A stretch of 64,000 nt of DNA from Paenibacillus whitsoniae (GTDB lineage: Bacteria; Bacillota; Bacilli; Paenibacillales; NBRC-103111): the NCBI RefSeq assembly GCF_003955665.1, contig NZ_RXHU01000043.1:20017-84016 (forward strand). Reading direction: 5' to 3'. Shown piece after piece: positions 1 to 9,020 of the stretch. Positions within the stretch are counted from its first letter, which is position 1. Every line of letters starts with the position of its first letter. The notes below the pieces were generated by a model, which worked only from the letters and a program-made list of their open reading frames with translations, had not been told where the DNA came from and did no database searches. The translations under genes and the position numbers were made by a program.

Positions 1-708
1 AGCGTTGTTTTTTATCCGCTCGCCGGGGCCGTCATCGGGGGACTGTTGTATGGCGCAGGGGCCTTGCTGGTGCATCTGCTGCCGCCGCTGCCCGCCGCTG
101 CGCTGCTGCTCGCCTTCTGGATCGCCCTGACCGGCGGCCTTCATCTCGACGGGCTGATGGATACCGCCGACGGTGTGCTCAGCCATCGCTCGCGCGAGCG
201 AATGCTGGAAATCATGAAAGACAGCCGCGTCGGCGCGATGGGTGTGATCGTTTGTGTGATGCATGTGCTTGTGAAGCTGTCATTAGTATATACGTGGCTT
301 GAAATGTTGAAGTCAAACGATGGAGGCAGTTGGCGGCTGGGGCTCATCCTTGCGCCGATGTGGAGCCGCTGGTTTATGGTGGCGGCGATTCAAGGCTGGC
401 CGTATGCCCGCAAAGAGGCAGGGCTAGGCAGCCTGTTTCAAAGCGTCACCCCGCGCTTCACTTCAGCTTCGTTGGGCGTAGCCCTGCTCACCACTACGCT
501 TGTGGCGTGCATTGCCGGCCAAGGTGTAAGCGGGATGGCCCAGCTGCTGCTTGGCGCAGCGCTCCTCACCGTGTTTGCAGGCGTCGCGTTCGGCGCTTAT
601 TTCGCCCGCAAGCTGGGCGGGCAGACCGGGGATACGTACGGGGCGATCAACGAGCTGCTGGAAAGTGTGATTTTACTAGGATCTATAATCGCTATGCTTC
701 ATATTTAG
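1..708 (+). CDS. cobS: Adenosylcobinamide-GDP ribazoletransferase CobS (5' partial)
   Basis: The reading frame is open from base 1, so the start lies upstream and 235 residues are visible. CobS is an integral membrane enzyme that joins adenosylcobinamide-GDP to alpha-ribazole (or its phosphate) in the last steps of cobalamin assembly. The family signature GGLHLDGLMDTADG is present about 50 residues in, followed by DSRVGAMG, the acidic and basic residues expected around the active site. Several strongly hydrophobic segments follow (for example around bases 460-600). It is the first visible gene of a cob run: cobD begins 22 bp downstream. The product is clear; only the N-terminus is missing. 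Confidence 0.95.
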   Translation, partial: SVVFYPLAGAVIGGLLYGAGALLVHLLPPLPAAALLLAFWIALTGGLHLDGLMDTADGVLSHRSRERMLEIMKDSRVGAMGVIVCVMHVLVKLSLVYTWLEMLKSNDGGSWRLGLILAPMWSRWFMVAAIQGWPYARKEAGLGSLFQSVTPRFTSASLGVALLTTTLVACIAGQGVSGMAQLLLGAALLTVFAGVAFGAYFARKLGGQTGDTYGAINELLESVILLGSIIAMLHI

Positions 709-730
709 CGTGTGAAAAGGAGACATTGGC

Positions 731-1849
731 ATGCTGGAACGATATGGGCACGGCGGCGACCTGTTGACAGCGCAGGAGACGTTCGGCCTACCAAAAGAGC
801 ACTTTACGGACTTCAGTTCGAACATGAATCCGCTCGGCCCCCCGGCTTGTGTGCGGGAAATTGTGGCGGAGGGATGGAAGGACATTCACAAATATCCCGA
901 TCCTGCGGTTCGGGCCTTACGGGGCAAGCTGGCGCATAAATACGGGGTCGACCCGGAGAGCATCCTGGTCGGCAATGGGGCCGCAGAACTGATCGATCTG
1001 ATCGTCCGCGTGCTGAAGCCGGAAAGAACGGGACTGGCCAGACCTTCGTTCAGTGAATACGAGGAAGCGGTGCATAAGACGGATGGGAAGCTGCTCAATA
1101 TTCCGTTGTTAGCCGGGAACGGGTTCGCGCTCGCGGAGTCTGAACTGGATCGCGTCATGTCGCATACGGACCTGCTCTTTCTTGGACATCCGAACAACCC
1201 GACCGGCAGGCTAATTGCGGGTGACGTTCTGGACATGCTGCTGCGCAGTAAGCGCAGGCTTGTGCTGGACGAAGCGTTCATGGATTTTATTGAGGATGAG
1301 CAGTCACACTCGATGCTTCCGCTTGCCTCGCAAAGCCGCGATCTGATCGTCATTCGCTCCATGACGAAGTTTTATTCGATCCCCGGCATTCGACTCGGTT
1401 TCATGGTCGCGCATCCGGAGCTGATTCGCGAGGCCCGCCGGCTGCAAGTGCAGTGGAGCGTGAACGACCTGGCCCAGCGCATCGGCTGTGCGGTGCTCGA
1501 GGACACGCCGTTTGAGGAGGCTAGCCGGAGGTGGCTGCGTGAGGAGAAGCCATGGCTCAGCGCACAGCTCGGTTCATTGGGACTCGAAGTCGTGCCGAGC
1601 GATGTGAACTTTCTGCTGTTCTCGTTTCCTAAGGCAACGGGGATGACGGCAGCCAATGCGCAGCAGCTTCTGGGACAGCAGGGCATTCTGCTCCGGGACG
1701 CTTCCCACTTTGAAGGGCTGGACGAACGGTATTGCCGGGTAGCCGTGAGGCTGAGAGCGGATAACGAAAAGCTGGTTGCTGCGCTCACGATGATATTGGA
1801 TGCATTCCCCGTCTCTGGGGGAAGGGGAGGTGTTCACCATGAGGCATGA
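731..1849 (+). CDS. cobD: Threonine-phosphate decarboxylase CobD (PLP-dependent)
   Basis: 372 residues, fold-type I PLP enzyme of the histidinol-phosphate aminotransferase/CobD group. CobD decarboxylates L-threonine-O-3-phosphate to (R)-1-aminopropan-2-ol phosphate, the linker of the cobalamin nucleotide loop. Visible motifs are SSNMNPLGPP near the N-terminus, GHPNNPTGR in the middle, the LDEAFMDF acidic segment and RSMTKFYSIPGIRLGF, which carries the PLP lysine. The start follows AAAAGGAGA. By sequence alone it could be HisC, but its position between cobS and cobQ favours CobD. It overlaps the likely start of cobQ by about 11 bp, consistent with translational coupling. Confidence 0.9.
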   Translation: MLERYGHGGDLLTAQETFGLPKEHFTDFSSNMNPLGPPACVREIVAEGWKDIHKYPDPAVRALRGKLAHKYGVDPESILVGNGAAELIDLIVRVLKPERTGLARPSFSEYEEAVHKTDGKLLNIPLLAGNGFALAESELDRVMSHTDLLFLGHPNNPTGRLIAGDVLDMLLRSKRRLVLDEAFMDFIEDEQSHSMLPLASQSRDLIVIRSMTKFYSIPGIRLGFMVAHPELIREARRLQVQWSVNDLAQRIGCAVLEDTPFEEASRRWLREEKPWLSAQLGSLGLEVVPSDVNFLLFSFPKATGMTAANAQQLLGQQGILLRDASHFEGLDERYCRVAVRLRADNEKLVAALTMILDAFPVSGGRGGVHHEA

Positions 1850-3461
1850 GGAAGGAAATGACGACGTGATGCAAGCGAAACCTACTCAAGCGCAGGCGGC
1901 CACACTGATGGTGCAGGGAACTGCTTCCGATGTCGGCAAAAGCATTCTGACTGCGGCGTTGTGCCGCATCTTTGTACAGGATGGCTGGCGGACGGCGCCT
2001 TTTAAATCCCAAAATATGTCCCTCAATTCCTATATCACGTATGACGGCAAGGAGATCGGCCGGGCGCAGGGCGTGCAGGCGGATGCGTGCCGTATTCTCG
2101 CGACGACGGACCATAATCCCATTCTGCTCAAGCCGAAGCAGGATATGGTCGCGCAGGTTGTTGTGCACGGCAAGCCGTATGCGGACCTGGATGCCCGCAC
2201 GTACCGGGAGCAATACTTGGCGGTAGCGGAAGGTATCGTCAAGGAGTCGCTGGCTCGCCTTCGCGCAGGGCATGATTTGATCGTACTGGAAGGTGCGGGT
2301 AGTCCGGCGGAGGTCAATCTCAAAGATCGCGATATCGTCAACATGCGCCTTGCAGGCTGGGCGGATGCGCCGGTGCTGCTGGTGGCGGACATTGATCGGG
2401 GCGGTGTTTTCGCATCGATCGTCGGCACATTGGAAATCTTGACGCCGGAGGAACGGGACAGAGTCAAAGGGTTTATCATTAATAAATTTCGCGGTGATGT
2501 CTCCCTGCTGAAGCCAGGACTCGATTGGTTGGAAGCCAAAACCGGAAAGCCGGTGCTCGGTGTGATTCCTTATTTGCCGCAGCTAGGCATCGAGGATGAA
2601 GATTCGGCTTCACTTGACAGCAAGCGAAGCATGAAGCAGCGCGAGGTGCGCGAAAAGAGGCAGGATCAGCTGGACATTGCGGTGATTCGACTGCCGAGGC
2701 TCTCCAATTTTACGGATTTCGATCCGTTAGAAGAGGAGCCGGACGTTCATTTTCGTTATATTTCCCACTTGTCCGAGTGGGGAACGCCGGATGCAATTTT
2801 GCTGCCGGGCAGTAAGAACACGATGGACGATCTTTACCACTTGAAGGAAAGCGGGCTTGCCGCCCGTATTCAGGCATTTGCGCAGGAGGAGCAGGGCCAT
2901 GTCGCCGGCATTTGCGCAGGATACCAGATGCTAGGGGGGATTTTACACGATCCGGATGGTTTCGAATCCGACCATGTGCGGCTGCGAGGATTGGGCTTAC
3001 TGCCGACGGAAACCTTTTTCACGCCGGAAAAAAGAACGGTCCGAGTGGCCGGGGTCTCTTCTCTTTTTGCGGAAGACGGAATAGGCTATGAGATTGAAGG
3101 GTATGAAATTCATATGGGCCGTACGCGCTATTCTCGCGAGGTCGAGGCGCCGTTTCTGATCACCGAAACCTCGTCAACCCACGGGGAGCGGCATCCTGAC
3201 GGGGCCGCATCGCTCGATCAGCGGGTGTGGGGAACGTACGTGCACGGCATTTTGCATAATGACGATTTCCGGAGGGCTTGGTTAAACCACATCCGTGCGG
3301 GTAAAGGGCTGCCGCCGGCAACGGTGGGCGTTCGTTTCAAAGCGAAGCGGGAGGCGGCCTTCGACCGGTTGGCGGACCATGTGCGGGAGCATTTGGATCT
3401 TGCCGCTATCTATGAGATGATAGAACTGCCCTTATCCATACACAAGGAGGAGAAGTGCTAG
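1839..3461 (+). CDS. cobQ: Cobyric acid synthase CobQ
   Basis: About 540 residues. CobQ (CbiP) uses glutamine and ATP to amidate four side chains of adenosylcobyrinic acid a,c-diamide. The N-terminal half is a dethiobiotin-synthetase-like ATPase with QGTASDVGKS near the start and VADIDRGGVFAS further on. The C-terminal half is a class I glutamine amidotransferase with the nucleophile in GICAGYQMLGG and the catalytic histidine in TYVHGILHN. ATG 1839 follows GGGGAGG and overlaps the cobD stop. An ATG at 1869 behind GAGGAAGGAA is also possible, and a frame extension to 1800 lies inside cobD. The next gene begins one base after the stop. Confidence 0.93.
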   Translation: MRHEEGNDDVMQAKPTQAQAATLMVQGTASDVGKSILTAALCRIFVQDGWRTAPFKSQNMSLNSYITYDGKEIGRAQGVQADACRILATTDHNPILLKPKQDMVAQVVVHGKPYADLDARTYREQYLAVAEGIVKESLARLRAGHDLIVLEGAGSPAEVNLKDRDIVNMRLAGWADAPVLLVADIDRGGVFASIVGTLEILTPEERDRVKGFIINKFRGDVSLLKPGLDWLEAKTGKPVLGVIPYLPQLGIEDEDSASLDSKRSMKQREVREKRQDQLDIAVIRLPRLSNFTDFDPLEEEPDVHFRYISHLSEWGTPDAILLPGSKNTMDDLYHLKESGLAARIQAFAQEEQGHVAGICAGYQMLGGILHDPDGFESDHVRLRGLGLLPTETFFTPEKRTVRVAGVSSLFAEDGIGYEIEGYEIHMGRTRYSREVEAPFLITETSSTHGERHPDGAASLDQRVWGTYVHGILHNDDFRRAWLNHIRAGKGLPPATVGVRFKAKREAAFDRLADHVREHLDLAAIYEMIELPLSIHKEEKC

Positions 3462-3462
3462 G

Positions 3463-4032
3463 ATGAAAATTTATACGCGTACGGGAGATGCCGGACAGAC
3501 GGGGGTTATCGGCGGACGGGTCGATAAGGACGATGACCGCGTTGAAGCTTACGGCACGACGGATGAGCTGAACTGTTTCGTGGGTCAGGCGATGAGTTTT
3601 ATGGACCCACAGCTGTACCCGGACTTGCTGCCGGATCTGCTGCAGGTGCAGCACGAACTGTTTGACTGCGGCTCCGATCTTGCGCTGCTGAAGCCGGAGC
3701 TGCGTCCCTATAAAGTAACGGCGGCGATGGTAGACGCGCTGGAAGCGTGGATTGATAAATACGATCAAGAGACGCCGGATATTACGCGCTTTATTTTGCC
3801 TGGCGGAGGAAAAGTCTCCTCTACCTTGCATGTGTGCCGCACCGTGTGCAGGCGGGCTGAGCGCCTTGTCGTTACGCTGGCGCGCACGCAGGAGATCAAT
3901 CCAGAGGTTCGCCGCTATTTGAACCGGCTGTCCGATTTCTTTTTTACCGTGGCTAGAACCGCGAATTTTCGCGAGGGTGTGCCGGATGTGGAGTATGTGC
4001 GAAGCGCAGAGGTGTTCAGACGCAAATCATGA
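3463..4032 (+). CDS. pduO: PduO-type cob(I)alamin/cob(I)yrinate adenosyltransferase
   Basis: 189 residues, normal length for the PduO family. These trimeric enzymes transfer the adenosyl group of ATP to cob(I)alamin or corrinoid intermediates to make the Co-C bond. The family N-terminus IYTRTGDAGQTGVIGG is present. So are EAYGTTDELNCFVG and the C-terminal CRTVCRRAERLV and NRLSDFFFTVAR segments, which contain the expected ATP- and corrinoid-contacting Arg/Asp/Phe residues. AAGGAGGAG precedes ATG 3463. It completes the cob set in this operon and overlaps the following gene through ATGA, so the two are coupled. Confidence 0.93.
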   Translation: MKIYTRTGDAGQTGVIGGRVDKDDDRVEAYGTTDELNCFVGQAMSFMDPQLYPDLLPDLLQVQHELFDCGSDLALLKPELRPYKVTAAMVDALEAWIDKYDQETPDITRFILPGGGKVSSTLHVCRTVCRRAERLVVTLARTQEINPEVRRYLNRLSDFFFTVARTANFREGVPDVEYVRSAEVFRRKS

Positions 4033-4970
4033 GCTATTACGAGCCTTTAGTGTATATTGTACCGGAGGAAGAAGAGGGTTTCCTTCTCAAAACGGTGCTG
4101 CAAAAACGGTTGATGGTGTCCCGCAAGCTGCTCTCCCGCATTAAATTGACCGAGCAGGGCATTATGGTGAATGGAGAGCGGAAGTACATTAACGTCAAGG
4201 TCAACGCCGGCGACCGGGTTGAAATTCGCATGGAGGCCGAAGTGTCGGAGGATATTCTGCCTCAGGACATGCCGCTGCACATTTTGCATGAGGATGAGCA
4301 GCTGCTCATTCTGGCGAAGGACGCCGGCATCATTGTGCATCCGACGCACGGCCATTACATGAATACGATTGCCAACGGCGTTGTGTATCATTGGCAGCAG
4401 ATGGGCGTTTCCTGCCGATTCCGGCCGGTTCACCGGCTTGATCAGGAGACGTCCGGCGTGCTTTGCATTGCCAAGAATCCGTATGTGCATCAACAGATTT
4501 CCGAGCAGATGATTCGCCACGAAGTGAAGAAAGAATATCTCGCTTTCGTATGGGGCACCGTGGCCGAACCTAAGGGGACGATCACGGGGCCGATCGACCG
4601 CGATCCTGAGCAGCCCCATGTGCGCATCGTGACGCCGGACGGCTATTCGGCTGTGACGCACTATGAGGTCGTGGAACAATTTGCGTCCGCAGCACTTGTA
4701 CGCATTTGGCTGGAGACGGGGCGTACACACCAGATTCGCGTGCATATGCGCCATATCGGTCATCCGCTGCTGGGGGACAAGATGTACACCTTGCCGCAGT
4801 TTGAGGCGGAAGCCGAAGGGTTGGAGGCAAGCGGGTGCTTGTCGCGTCAAGCGTTGCATGCGCATAGGCTGGGCTTCCAGCATCCGGGAACGCGCGAATG
4901 GACCGAGTATCGGGCGCCGCTTCCAGGGGATTTGTCCGAGCTTCATCGCTGGCTGCAAGAAAAATCGTAA
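4029..4970 (+). CDS. RluA/RluD-family RNA pseudouridine synthase
   Basis: 313 residues. The enzyme isomerises uridine to pseudouridine in RNA. The N-terminal ~90 residues contain an S4-like RNA-binding segment (SRKLLSRIKLTEQGIMVNG). The catalytic domain carries the RluA-family motif HRLDQETSGVLCIAKN with the catalytic Asp, then LETGRTHQIRVHM and HPLLGDKMY. The ATG overlaps the stop of the adenosyltransferase gene (ATGA) although the functions are unrelated, so it is a passenger in the cob operon here. Bacillales carry several paralogues and the exact target cannot be assigned. An intrinsic terminator follows at 4980. Confidence 0.92.
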   Translation: MSYYEPLVYIVPEEEEGFLLKTVLQKRLMVSRKLLSRIKLTEQGIMVNGERKYINVKVNAGDRVEIRMEAEVSEDILPQDMPLHILHEDEQLLILAKDAGIIVHPTHGHYMNTIANGVVYHWQQMGVSCRFRPVHRLDQETSGVLCIAKNPYVHQQISEQMIRHEVKKEYLAFVWGTVAEPKGTITGPIDRDPEQPHVRIVTPDGYSAVTHYEVVEQFASAALVRIWLETGRTHQIRVHMRHIGHPLLGDKMYTLPQFEAEAEGLEASGCLSRQALHAHRLGFQHPGTREWTEYRAPLPGDLSELHRWLQEKS

Positions 4971-4979
4971 AAATGTAAG

Positions 4980-5010
4980 AACCATCCCAAATATTGGATG
5001 GTTTTTCTTT
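4980..5010 (+). terminator. Intrinsic terminator of the cob-pseudouridine synthase operon
   Basis: Perfect 8-bp stem AACCATCC/GGATGGTT (4980-4987 and 4996-5003) with an 8-base loop, followed by TTTCTTT. It lies 10 bp after the stop codon. Confidence 0.85.
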
Positions 5011-5018
5011 GCAATTGC

Positions 5019-5047
5019 TTGACTTTCCTTGTCAATTAGCCCAAAAT
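5019..5047 (+). promoter_or_regulatory. Candidate promoter of the ArsC/Spx-like gene
   Basis: TTGACT (5019-5024), 17-bp spacer, CAAAAT (5042-5047). TTGAC and GTCAA (5019-5023, 5031-5035) form an inverted repeat over the -35 region that could be an operator. The -35 is good and the -10 weak; called by eye. Confidence 0.4.
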
Positions 5048-5097
5048 TTTAAGTAGTTCTGTATTTTTCATCATACCGCATAAAGGAGTACGGCAAC

Positions 5098-5463
5098 ATG
5101 GCAGTCAAAGTGTATGGTTACGATAAATGTGGAACTTGCCGGAGTACGATAAAGTGGCTGAACGCGCACCAAGTTGAAATTTCCGAGAAGGTTCCTTTAT
5201 TCGAAACGCCGCCCTCCGCACAGGAATTGGCGGAGCTTCTGGCATTAAGCGGACTTGGGATCAAGAAGTTTTTTAACACGTCGGGTGAAGTCTACAAAGA
5301 AATGAATTTGAAAGACAAGCTGCCGGGTATGACGCAGGAGCAGATGTTGGAGCTGCTCGCTTCCAACGGCAGACTGATCAAACGTCCGATCGTCACGGAC
5401 GGCAAGAAAGTGACAATTGGTTTTAAAGAAGATGAGTTTGAGGGTGTATGGGCGAAAGGGTGA
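5098..5463 (+). CDS. ArsC/Spx-family thioredoxin-fold protein (YusI-like)
   Basis: 121 residues, the length of the ArsC/Spx superfamily. The N-terminus VYGYDKCGTCRSTIKWL has a CxxC pair at residues 11 and 14, followed by the usual LFETPPS segment, a helical stretch with FFNTSG, and the C-terminal RPIVTDG..VTIGFKEDEF. Its relatives are small thiol-disulfide proteins; true arsenate reductases and Spx regulators share the fold. The NTSGEVYKEMNLK segment resembles the YusI/YffB branch rather than Spx, so a redox role is likely and RNA-polymerase binding cannot be claimed. AAAGGAG precedes the ATG. The next gene follows after 6 bp. Confidence 0.85.
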   Translation: MAVKVYGYDKCGTCRSTIKWLNAHQVEISEKVPLFETPPSAQELAELLALSGLGIKKFFNTSGEVYKEMNLKDKLPGMTQEQMLELLASNGRLIKRPIVTDGKKVTIGFKEDEFEGVWAKG

Positions 5464-5469
5464 GGCACG

Positions 5470-6567
5470 TTGGATGAGAAGCGGAACACTTCCCGCAAAA
5501 AATCGCCGCTCGCCATTGGCGGTTTCCTCGCTGTTGTCCTTTCGCAAGGCAAGCTGCTGCTTACTGCCCTAAAGTTTGGCAAAGTCGGTGGTGCGATCAT
5601 TTCGATGTTTGTCACGATCTGGGCCTACGCTTTGCTTGCTCCTCTTCCTTTTGTCATCGGAATTGTGCTGTTAATTCTGATTCATGAACTAGGCCATGTC
5701 CTAGCGGCCAGAATGAAGGGTCTTCCCGTGTCGGCTCCCGTATTTATTCCTTTCGTAGGCGCACTTATCGCAATGAAAAAGCACCCGACCAATGCGGCGA
5801 CCGAAGCGTTTATTGGAATTGCGGGGCCAATTGCGGGCACGCTTGGGGGTGTGGCAGTTTTCGGACTGGGGATGTATTTCGATTCCGGTGTTCTCCTCTC
5901 CGTGGCATATGCCTCCTTTTATCTGAATCTGATTAACTTGCTGCCGATTCATCCGCTTGACGGCGGACGCATTGCGACGGCTGTCACCCGCTGGCTGTGG
6001 CTGCTTGGGCTGATCGGCGGTCTTGTATTCATCTGGTACCTCGACCAACCGCTTAATAAACTGCTTTTCTTTGTGGTCTGGGCGATGTTCGCATGGGATC
6101 TATACAAAAAATTTGTGCGGTTCCGCCACAAGGAGGAAAGAGTTACCGTTTCGACGCGATTTGAGCACCCGGCGAATCATTTGCTTGGGCAGAGCTATGT
6201 GATACCTGGCGAAAATCACATGCGAGAACTGGATTTTGCCACCTATTCGGACATCCAGGGAGCTGCGGACGGGCGCCAAACGATTATTATGTATTGGCAA
6301 GGGATCGGCTTCGAAGGCCATGCATACATGCCGACGCAATCGCTGATTCGCAAGGTTCAGGTAGTGAAAGTCGACCGCTTGGAGAAAGAAAACGGCTTCT
6401 TCCTGGGTCTGCAAGTGCAAGTCGAATATTCACCGCTCGCTGCTGTTAACGACAGCTATTACGAGGTGCCGACCCGTACGCGATGGCTGTTCGGTACCGC
6501 TTATTTGGCTCTGGCACTGTTCTTGCTGTACATGATCAGGGTGGTTCATCAGATCGGCATCGCATAA
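5470..6567 (+). CDS. Site-2 protease family (M50) membrane metalloprotease
   Basis: 365 residues. Hydrophobic helices carry the M50 zinc motif LIHELGHVLAARMKG at about residues 60-75. The third ligand segment is NLLPIHPLDGGRIATA near residue 155, in place of the more usual NxxPxxxLDG. The C-terminal ~150 residues are a soluble beta-rich domain with a last membrane helix at the very end (FGTAYLALALFLLYMIRVV). No PDZ domain or sporulation-specific SpoIVFB features are evident. The TTG start at 5470 has only a weak ribosome site. It is probably co-transcribed with the preceding gene; its substrate is unknown. Confidence 0.85.
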   Translation: MDEKRNTSRKKSPLAIGGFLAVVLSQGKLLLTALKFGKVGGAIISMFVTIWAYALLAPLPFVIGIVLLILIHELGHVLAARMKGLPVSAPVFIPFVGALIAMKKHPTNAATEAFIGIAGPIAGTLGGVAVFGLGMYFDSGVLLSVAYASFYLNLINLLPIHPLDGGRIATAVTRWLWLLGLIGGLVFIWYLDQPLNKLLFFVVWAMFAWDLYKKFVRFRHKEERVTVSTRFEHPANHLLGQSYVIPGENHMRELDFATYSDIQGAADGRQTIIMYWQGIGFEGHAYMPTQSLIRKVQVVKVDRLEKENGFFLGLQVQVEYSPLAAVNDSYYEVPTRTRWLFGTAYLALALFLLYMIRVVHQIGIA

Positions 6568-6594
6568 CTACACGACATAATGGAGAATGGACAG

Positions 6595-7773
6595 ATGACA
6601 ATTACAGGTTCACGCCGGCTTAACCAGCTTGGCTCCGCCATCTTTTCGGAAGTGGCGCAATGGAAGAGCGAGGTTATGAAGCAAGGGGTTGACGTCATAG
6701 ATTTAGGTATAGGCAGCCCGGACCTGCCGCCATCGCAGCGCATCGTAAGCGCCATGGTGGAAGCTGTCCAAAATCCTGCCTATTATGGCTATCCGACTTC
6801 GGAAGGAAGCCCCGCATTTCGCGAAGCGGTTGCCAAATGGTACGCTCATCGGTTCGGTGTTGAGCTCAACCCGGCCTCCGAAATTTTAACATTAATGGGC
6901 TCGCAGGATGGGCTTGCTCACTTGGCGCTTTCTCTCTGCGATCTGGGCGACATGGCGATCGTTCCGGATCCGGGTTATCCGATATATGCGGCAAGTCTTA
7001 CGCTGGCAGGAGTAGAACCTTATCTGATCCCGCTGCGTGCTGACAATGCGTACTTGCCTAAACTTGAAGACATTCCGGCTGAAGTGGCTGCCAGAGCGAA
7101 ATTCATCCTGCTCAACTATCCGAGCAATCCGCTTTCCGCCGTTGCAGATCGCGCTTTCTTTGAAAAGCTTGTCGCTTATGCCAAAGAGCACGACCTGCTT
7201 GTCGTACATGATCTTGCCTATTCCGAAATGGCGTTTGACGGCTATAAGCCGATAAGCATTTTGGAAATAGAAGGCGCTAAGGAGGTTGCCGTCGAATTCC
7301 ATTCTTTATCCAAAAGCTTCAACATGGCAGGCTGCCGAATCGCTTTCCTGACGGGGAACAGCGCCGCTGTCGGCGCATTGAGAACGCTGAAATCGAATAT
7401 CGACTACGGGGTATTCGGCGCGATTCAAGCTGCCGGTATCGCAGCTTTGGAAGAGGATATGGAACATGATCATTCCGTTTCGGGCATCTATGAGCGTAGA
7501 CGCAATCTGTTTATTTCGGCCTTGCAGGCTGCCGGTTGGGTGATTCCCCCGCCGAAGGCGACGATGTTTATTTGGGCGCCGATCCCTGCCGGGTGGACCT
7601 CTCGACAAATTTCCCGGGAAATGTTGTATCAAGCCGGGGTTGTCGTGATTCCGGGAGATGCGTTTGGAGCGGAAGGCGAAGGGTATGTTCGGATCGCCCT
7701 TGTGCAAGAGGAAGACAGATTGCTTGAAGCGGCAAGACGCATCGGGGAATGGCTTCGAGCCACGAAAGAATGA
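6595..7773 (+). CDS. Class I/II PLP aminotransferase (DapL/PatA-like)
   Basis: About 392 residues. The fold-type I layout is complete: DLGIGSPDLPPS near the N-terminus, YGYPTSEGSPAFREAVAKWY, VPDPGYPIYAASLTLAG, LNYPSNPLSAVA, and the PLP lysine in SLSKSFNMAGCRIAFLTG. These phrases resemble the LL-diaminopimelate aminotransferase and aspartate/N-acetyl-diaminopimelate aminotransferase branches, but the substrate cannot be fixed from sequence alone. ATG 6595 is chosen because GGAG lies 9 bp upstream; the in-frame ATG at 6580 has no ribosome site. It is a short step downstream of the protease gene. Confidence 0.85.
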   Translation: MTITGSRRLNQLGSAIFSEVAQWKSEVMKQGVDVIDLGIGSPDLPPSQRIVSAMVEAVQNPAYYGYPTSEGSPAFREAVAKWYAHRFGVELNPASEILTLMGSQDGLAHLALSLCDLGDMAIVPDPGYPIYAASLTLAGVEPYLIPLRADNAYLPKLEDIPAEVAARAKFILLNYPSNPLSAVADRAFFEKLVAYAKEHDLLVVHDLAYSEMAFDGYKPISILEIEGAKEVAVEFHSLSKSFNMAGCRIAFLTGNSAAVGALRTLKSNIDYGVFGAIQAAGIAALEEDMEHDHSVSGIYERRRNLFISALQAAGWVIPPPKATMFIWAPIPAGWTSRQISREMLYQAGVVVIPGDAFGAEGEGYVRIALVQEEDRLLEAARRIGEWLRATKE

Positions 7774-7865
7774 AATATAGCAAGTTTGGTAAAAATAGGA
7801 GAATGAGAGAAATCAATTAGAGGTAGTTCAAAAAAATCATTTCACATATTGAAAGGGGTACGCCT

Positions 7866-9020
7866 ATGGATGCGATTTCTTCCCTATCCGAGCTGCTCGC
7901 CGATCAGAAACCTTCCTCGTACGTAGAAATTCCGGGGAATTTGGGACAGACGTTCGGGCAAGCGACGATTGCCGCAACATTGCCGATTAGCAAATTATTC
8001 TCGATTTATGAGGTAGATTTGGAAGTGCAGCGCGCAATCATTCCGCGCAACTTATCCAAACTCATCGATTACATTAACTTATACCTGGAAGAGCGTCAGC
8101 CGATCTATTTTCCAGGCATCATCTTCTCCGCGCGCGGCGCTGGCTATTACGATGAAGACCATCAGGCGCTGCGTTTGCAGCCGATTGAAAAGCTCTATGT
8201 CGTAGACGGACAGCATCGTTTGGCCGCTTTCCAACGCATTATGGAAACGCTGCAAAGTCAAATGGCGCGTGCCAAAGACCGCAGGGAGTATGACAAAATG
8301 GAAGAGATTACGGAAAAGCTCCGCCGTCTCTATGCATTCCCGATTTCCACGATGACGTATCTGGACATCAACGCCCGTCAGGAGCGCCAATTGTTCTCCG
8401 ACATCAATAAGCTGCCTCGCAAGCTGGGCGGCAACCTGGCTGTGCTGCGCGACCAACGCAGATTTTATCATGTGGCGGCGACGGAATTGGCGGCCAAGGC
8501 GCCTGCGATGCAGAAGCTGACGGTCGACATGTTCTCGGAACGCGGCAAATCGCCGGAGTACTTGTTCTCGTATCACTTGCTGATTGAAATTCTTGTGGCC
8601 TTGTTCGAAGGCCGAATGAAATCGGCTGCGCGCAACAACAACTACACCTATGAAGAGAAGGATTTACAGGAGCTGGTGACGTTGGCCGGGCAATATTTTA
8701 ACGGCTTGCTGAACTACTTGCCTGCACCGTCCAAAGGTGAAATCGTCTGGTCGGAAAATATCCAGATCGCGCTGGCGCTCTTCATGCACGGAGAAGCGAC
8801 GCTGACCGGCAGCTTCAATCGCTATGCGATGGAGCATATTTTGAAAATTTTACCGCATGTCAATTGGAATGCGATTTACGCTGGCGAAGAGAAGGACCGT
8901 TTGCCTCGCCGGACGCGGATCGTGAAAGCTTTTAACCATATCAAATCCTTCTATCAGGATCAGAATGCGTTCCTGATCGGAGACAGCGACAGCTATAAAG
9001 AGAAGGAGGACGTGGGCTAA
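7866..9020 (+). CDS. DGQHR-domain protein 1 (DndB-like)
   Basis: 384 residues. The diagnostic motif VDGQHRLAAF is at about residues 115-124, followed by a charged helical stretch and YLDINARQERQLFSDINKLPRKLG, the QLFxDIN segment typical of DndB/DGQHR proteins. In known Dnd phosphorothioation systems DndB is a DNA-binding regulator, and the DGQHR core is related to the ParB/sulfiredoxin-like fold. Here dndA, C, D and E are absent. GAAAGGGG precedes the ATG. The gene overlaps the next DGQHR gene by one base (TAATG), so the two are translated together and probably act as a pair. Function is unknown. Confidence 0.85.
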   Translation: MDAISSLSELLADQKPSSYVEIPGNLGQTFGQATIAATLPISKLFSIYEVDLEVQRAIIPRNLSKLIDYINLYLEERQPIYFPGIIFSARGAGYYDEDHQALRLQPIEKLYVVDGQHRLAAFQRIMETLQSQMARAKDRREYDKMEEITEKLRRLYAFPISTMTYLDINARQERQLFSDINKLPRKLGGNLAVLRDQRRFYHVAATELAAKAPAMQKLTVDMFSERGKSPEYLFSYHLLIEILVALFEGRMKSAARNNNYTYEEKDLQELVTLAGQYFNGLLNYLPAPSKGEIVWSENIQIALALFMHGEATLTGSFNRYAMEHILKILPHVNWNAIYAGEEKDRLPRRTRIVKAFNHIKSFYQDQNAFLIGDSDSYKEKEDVG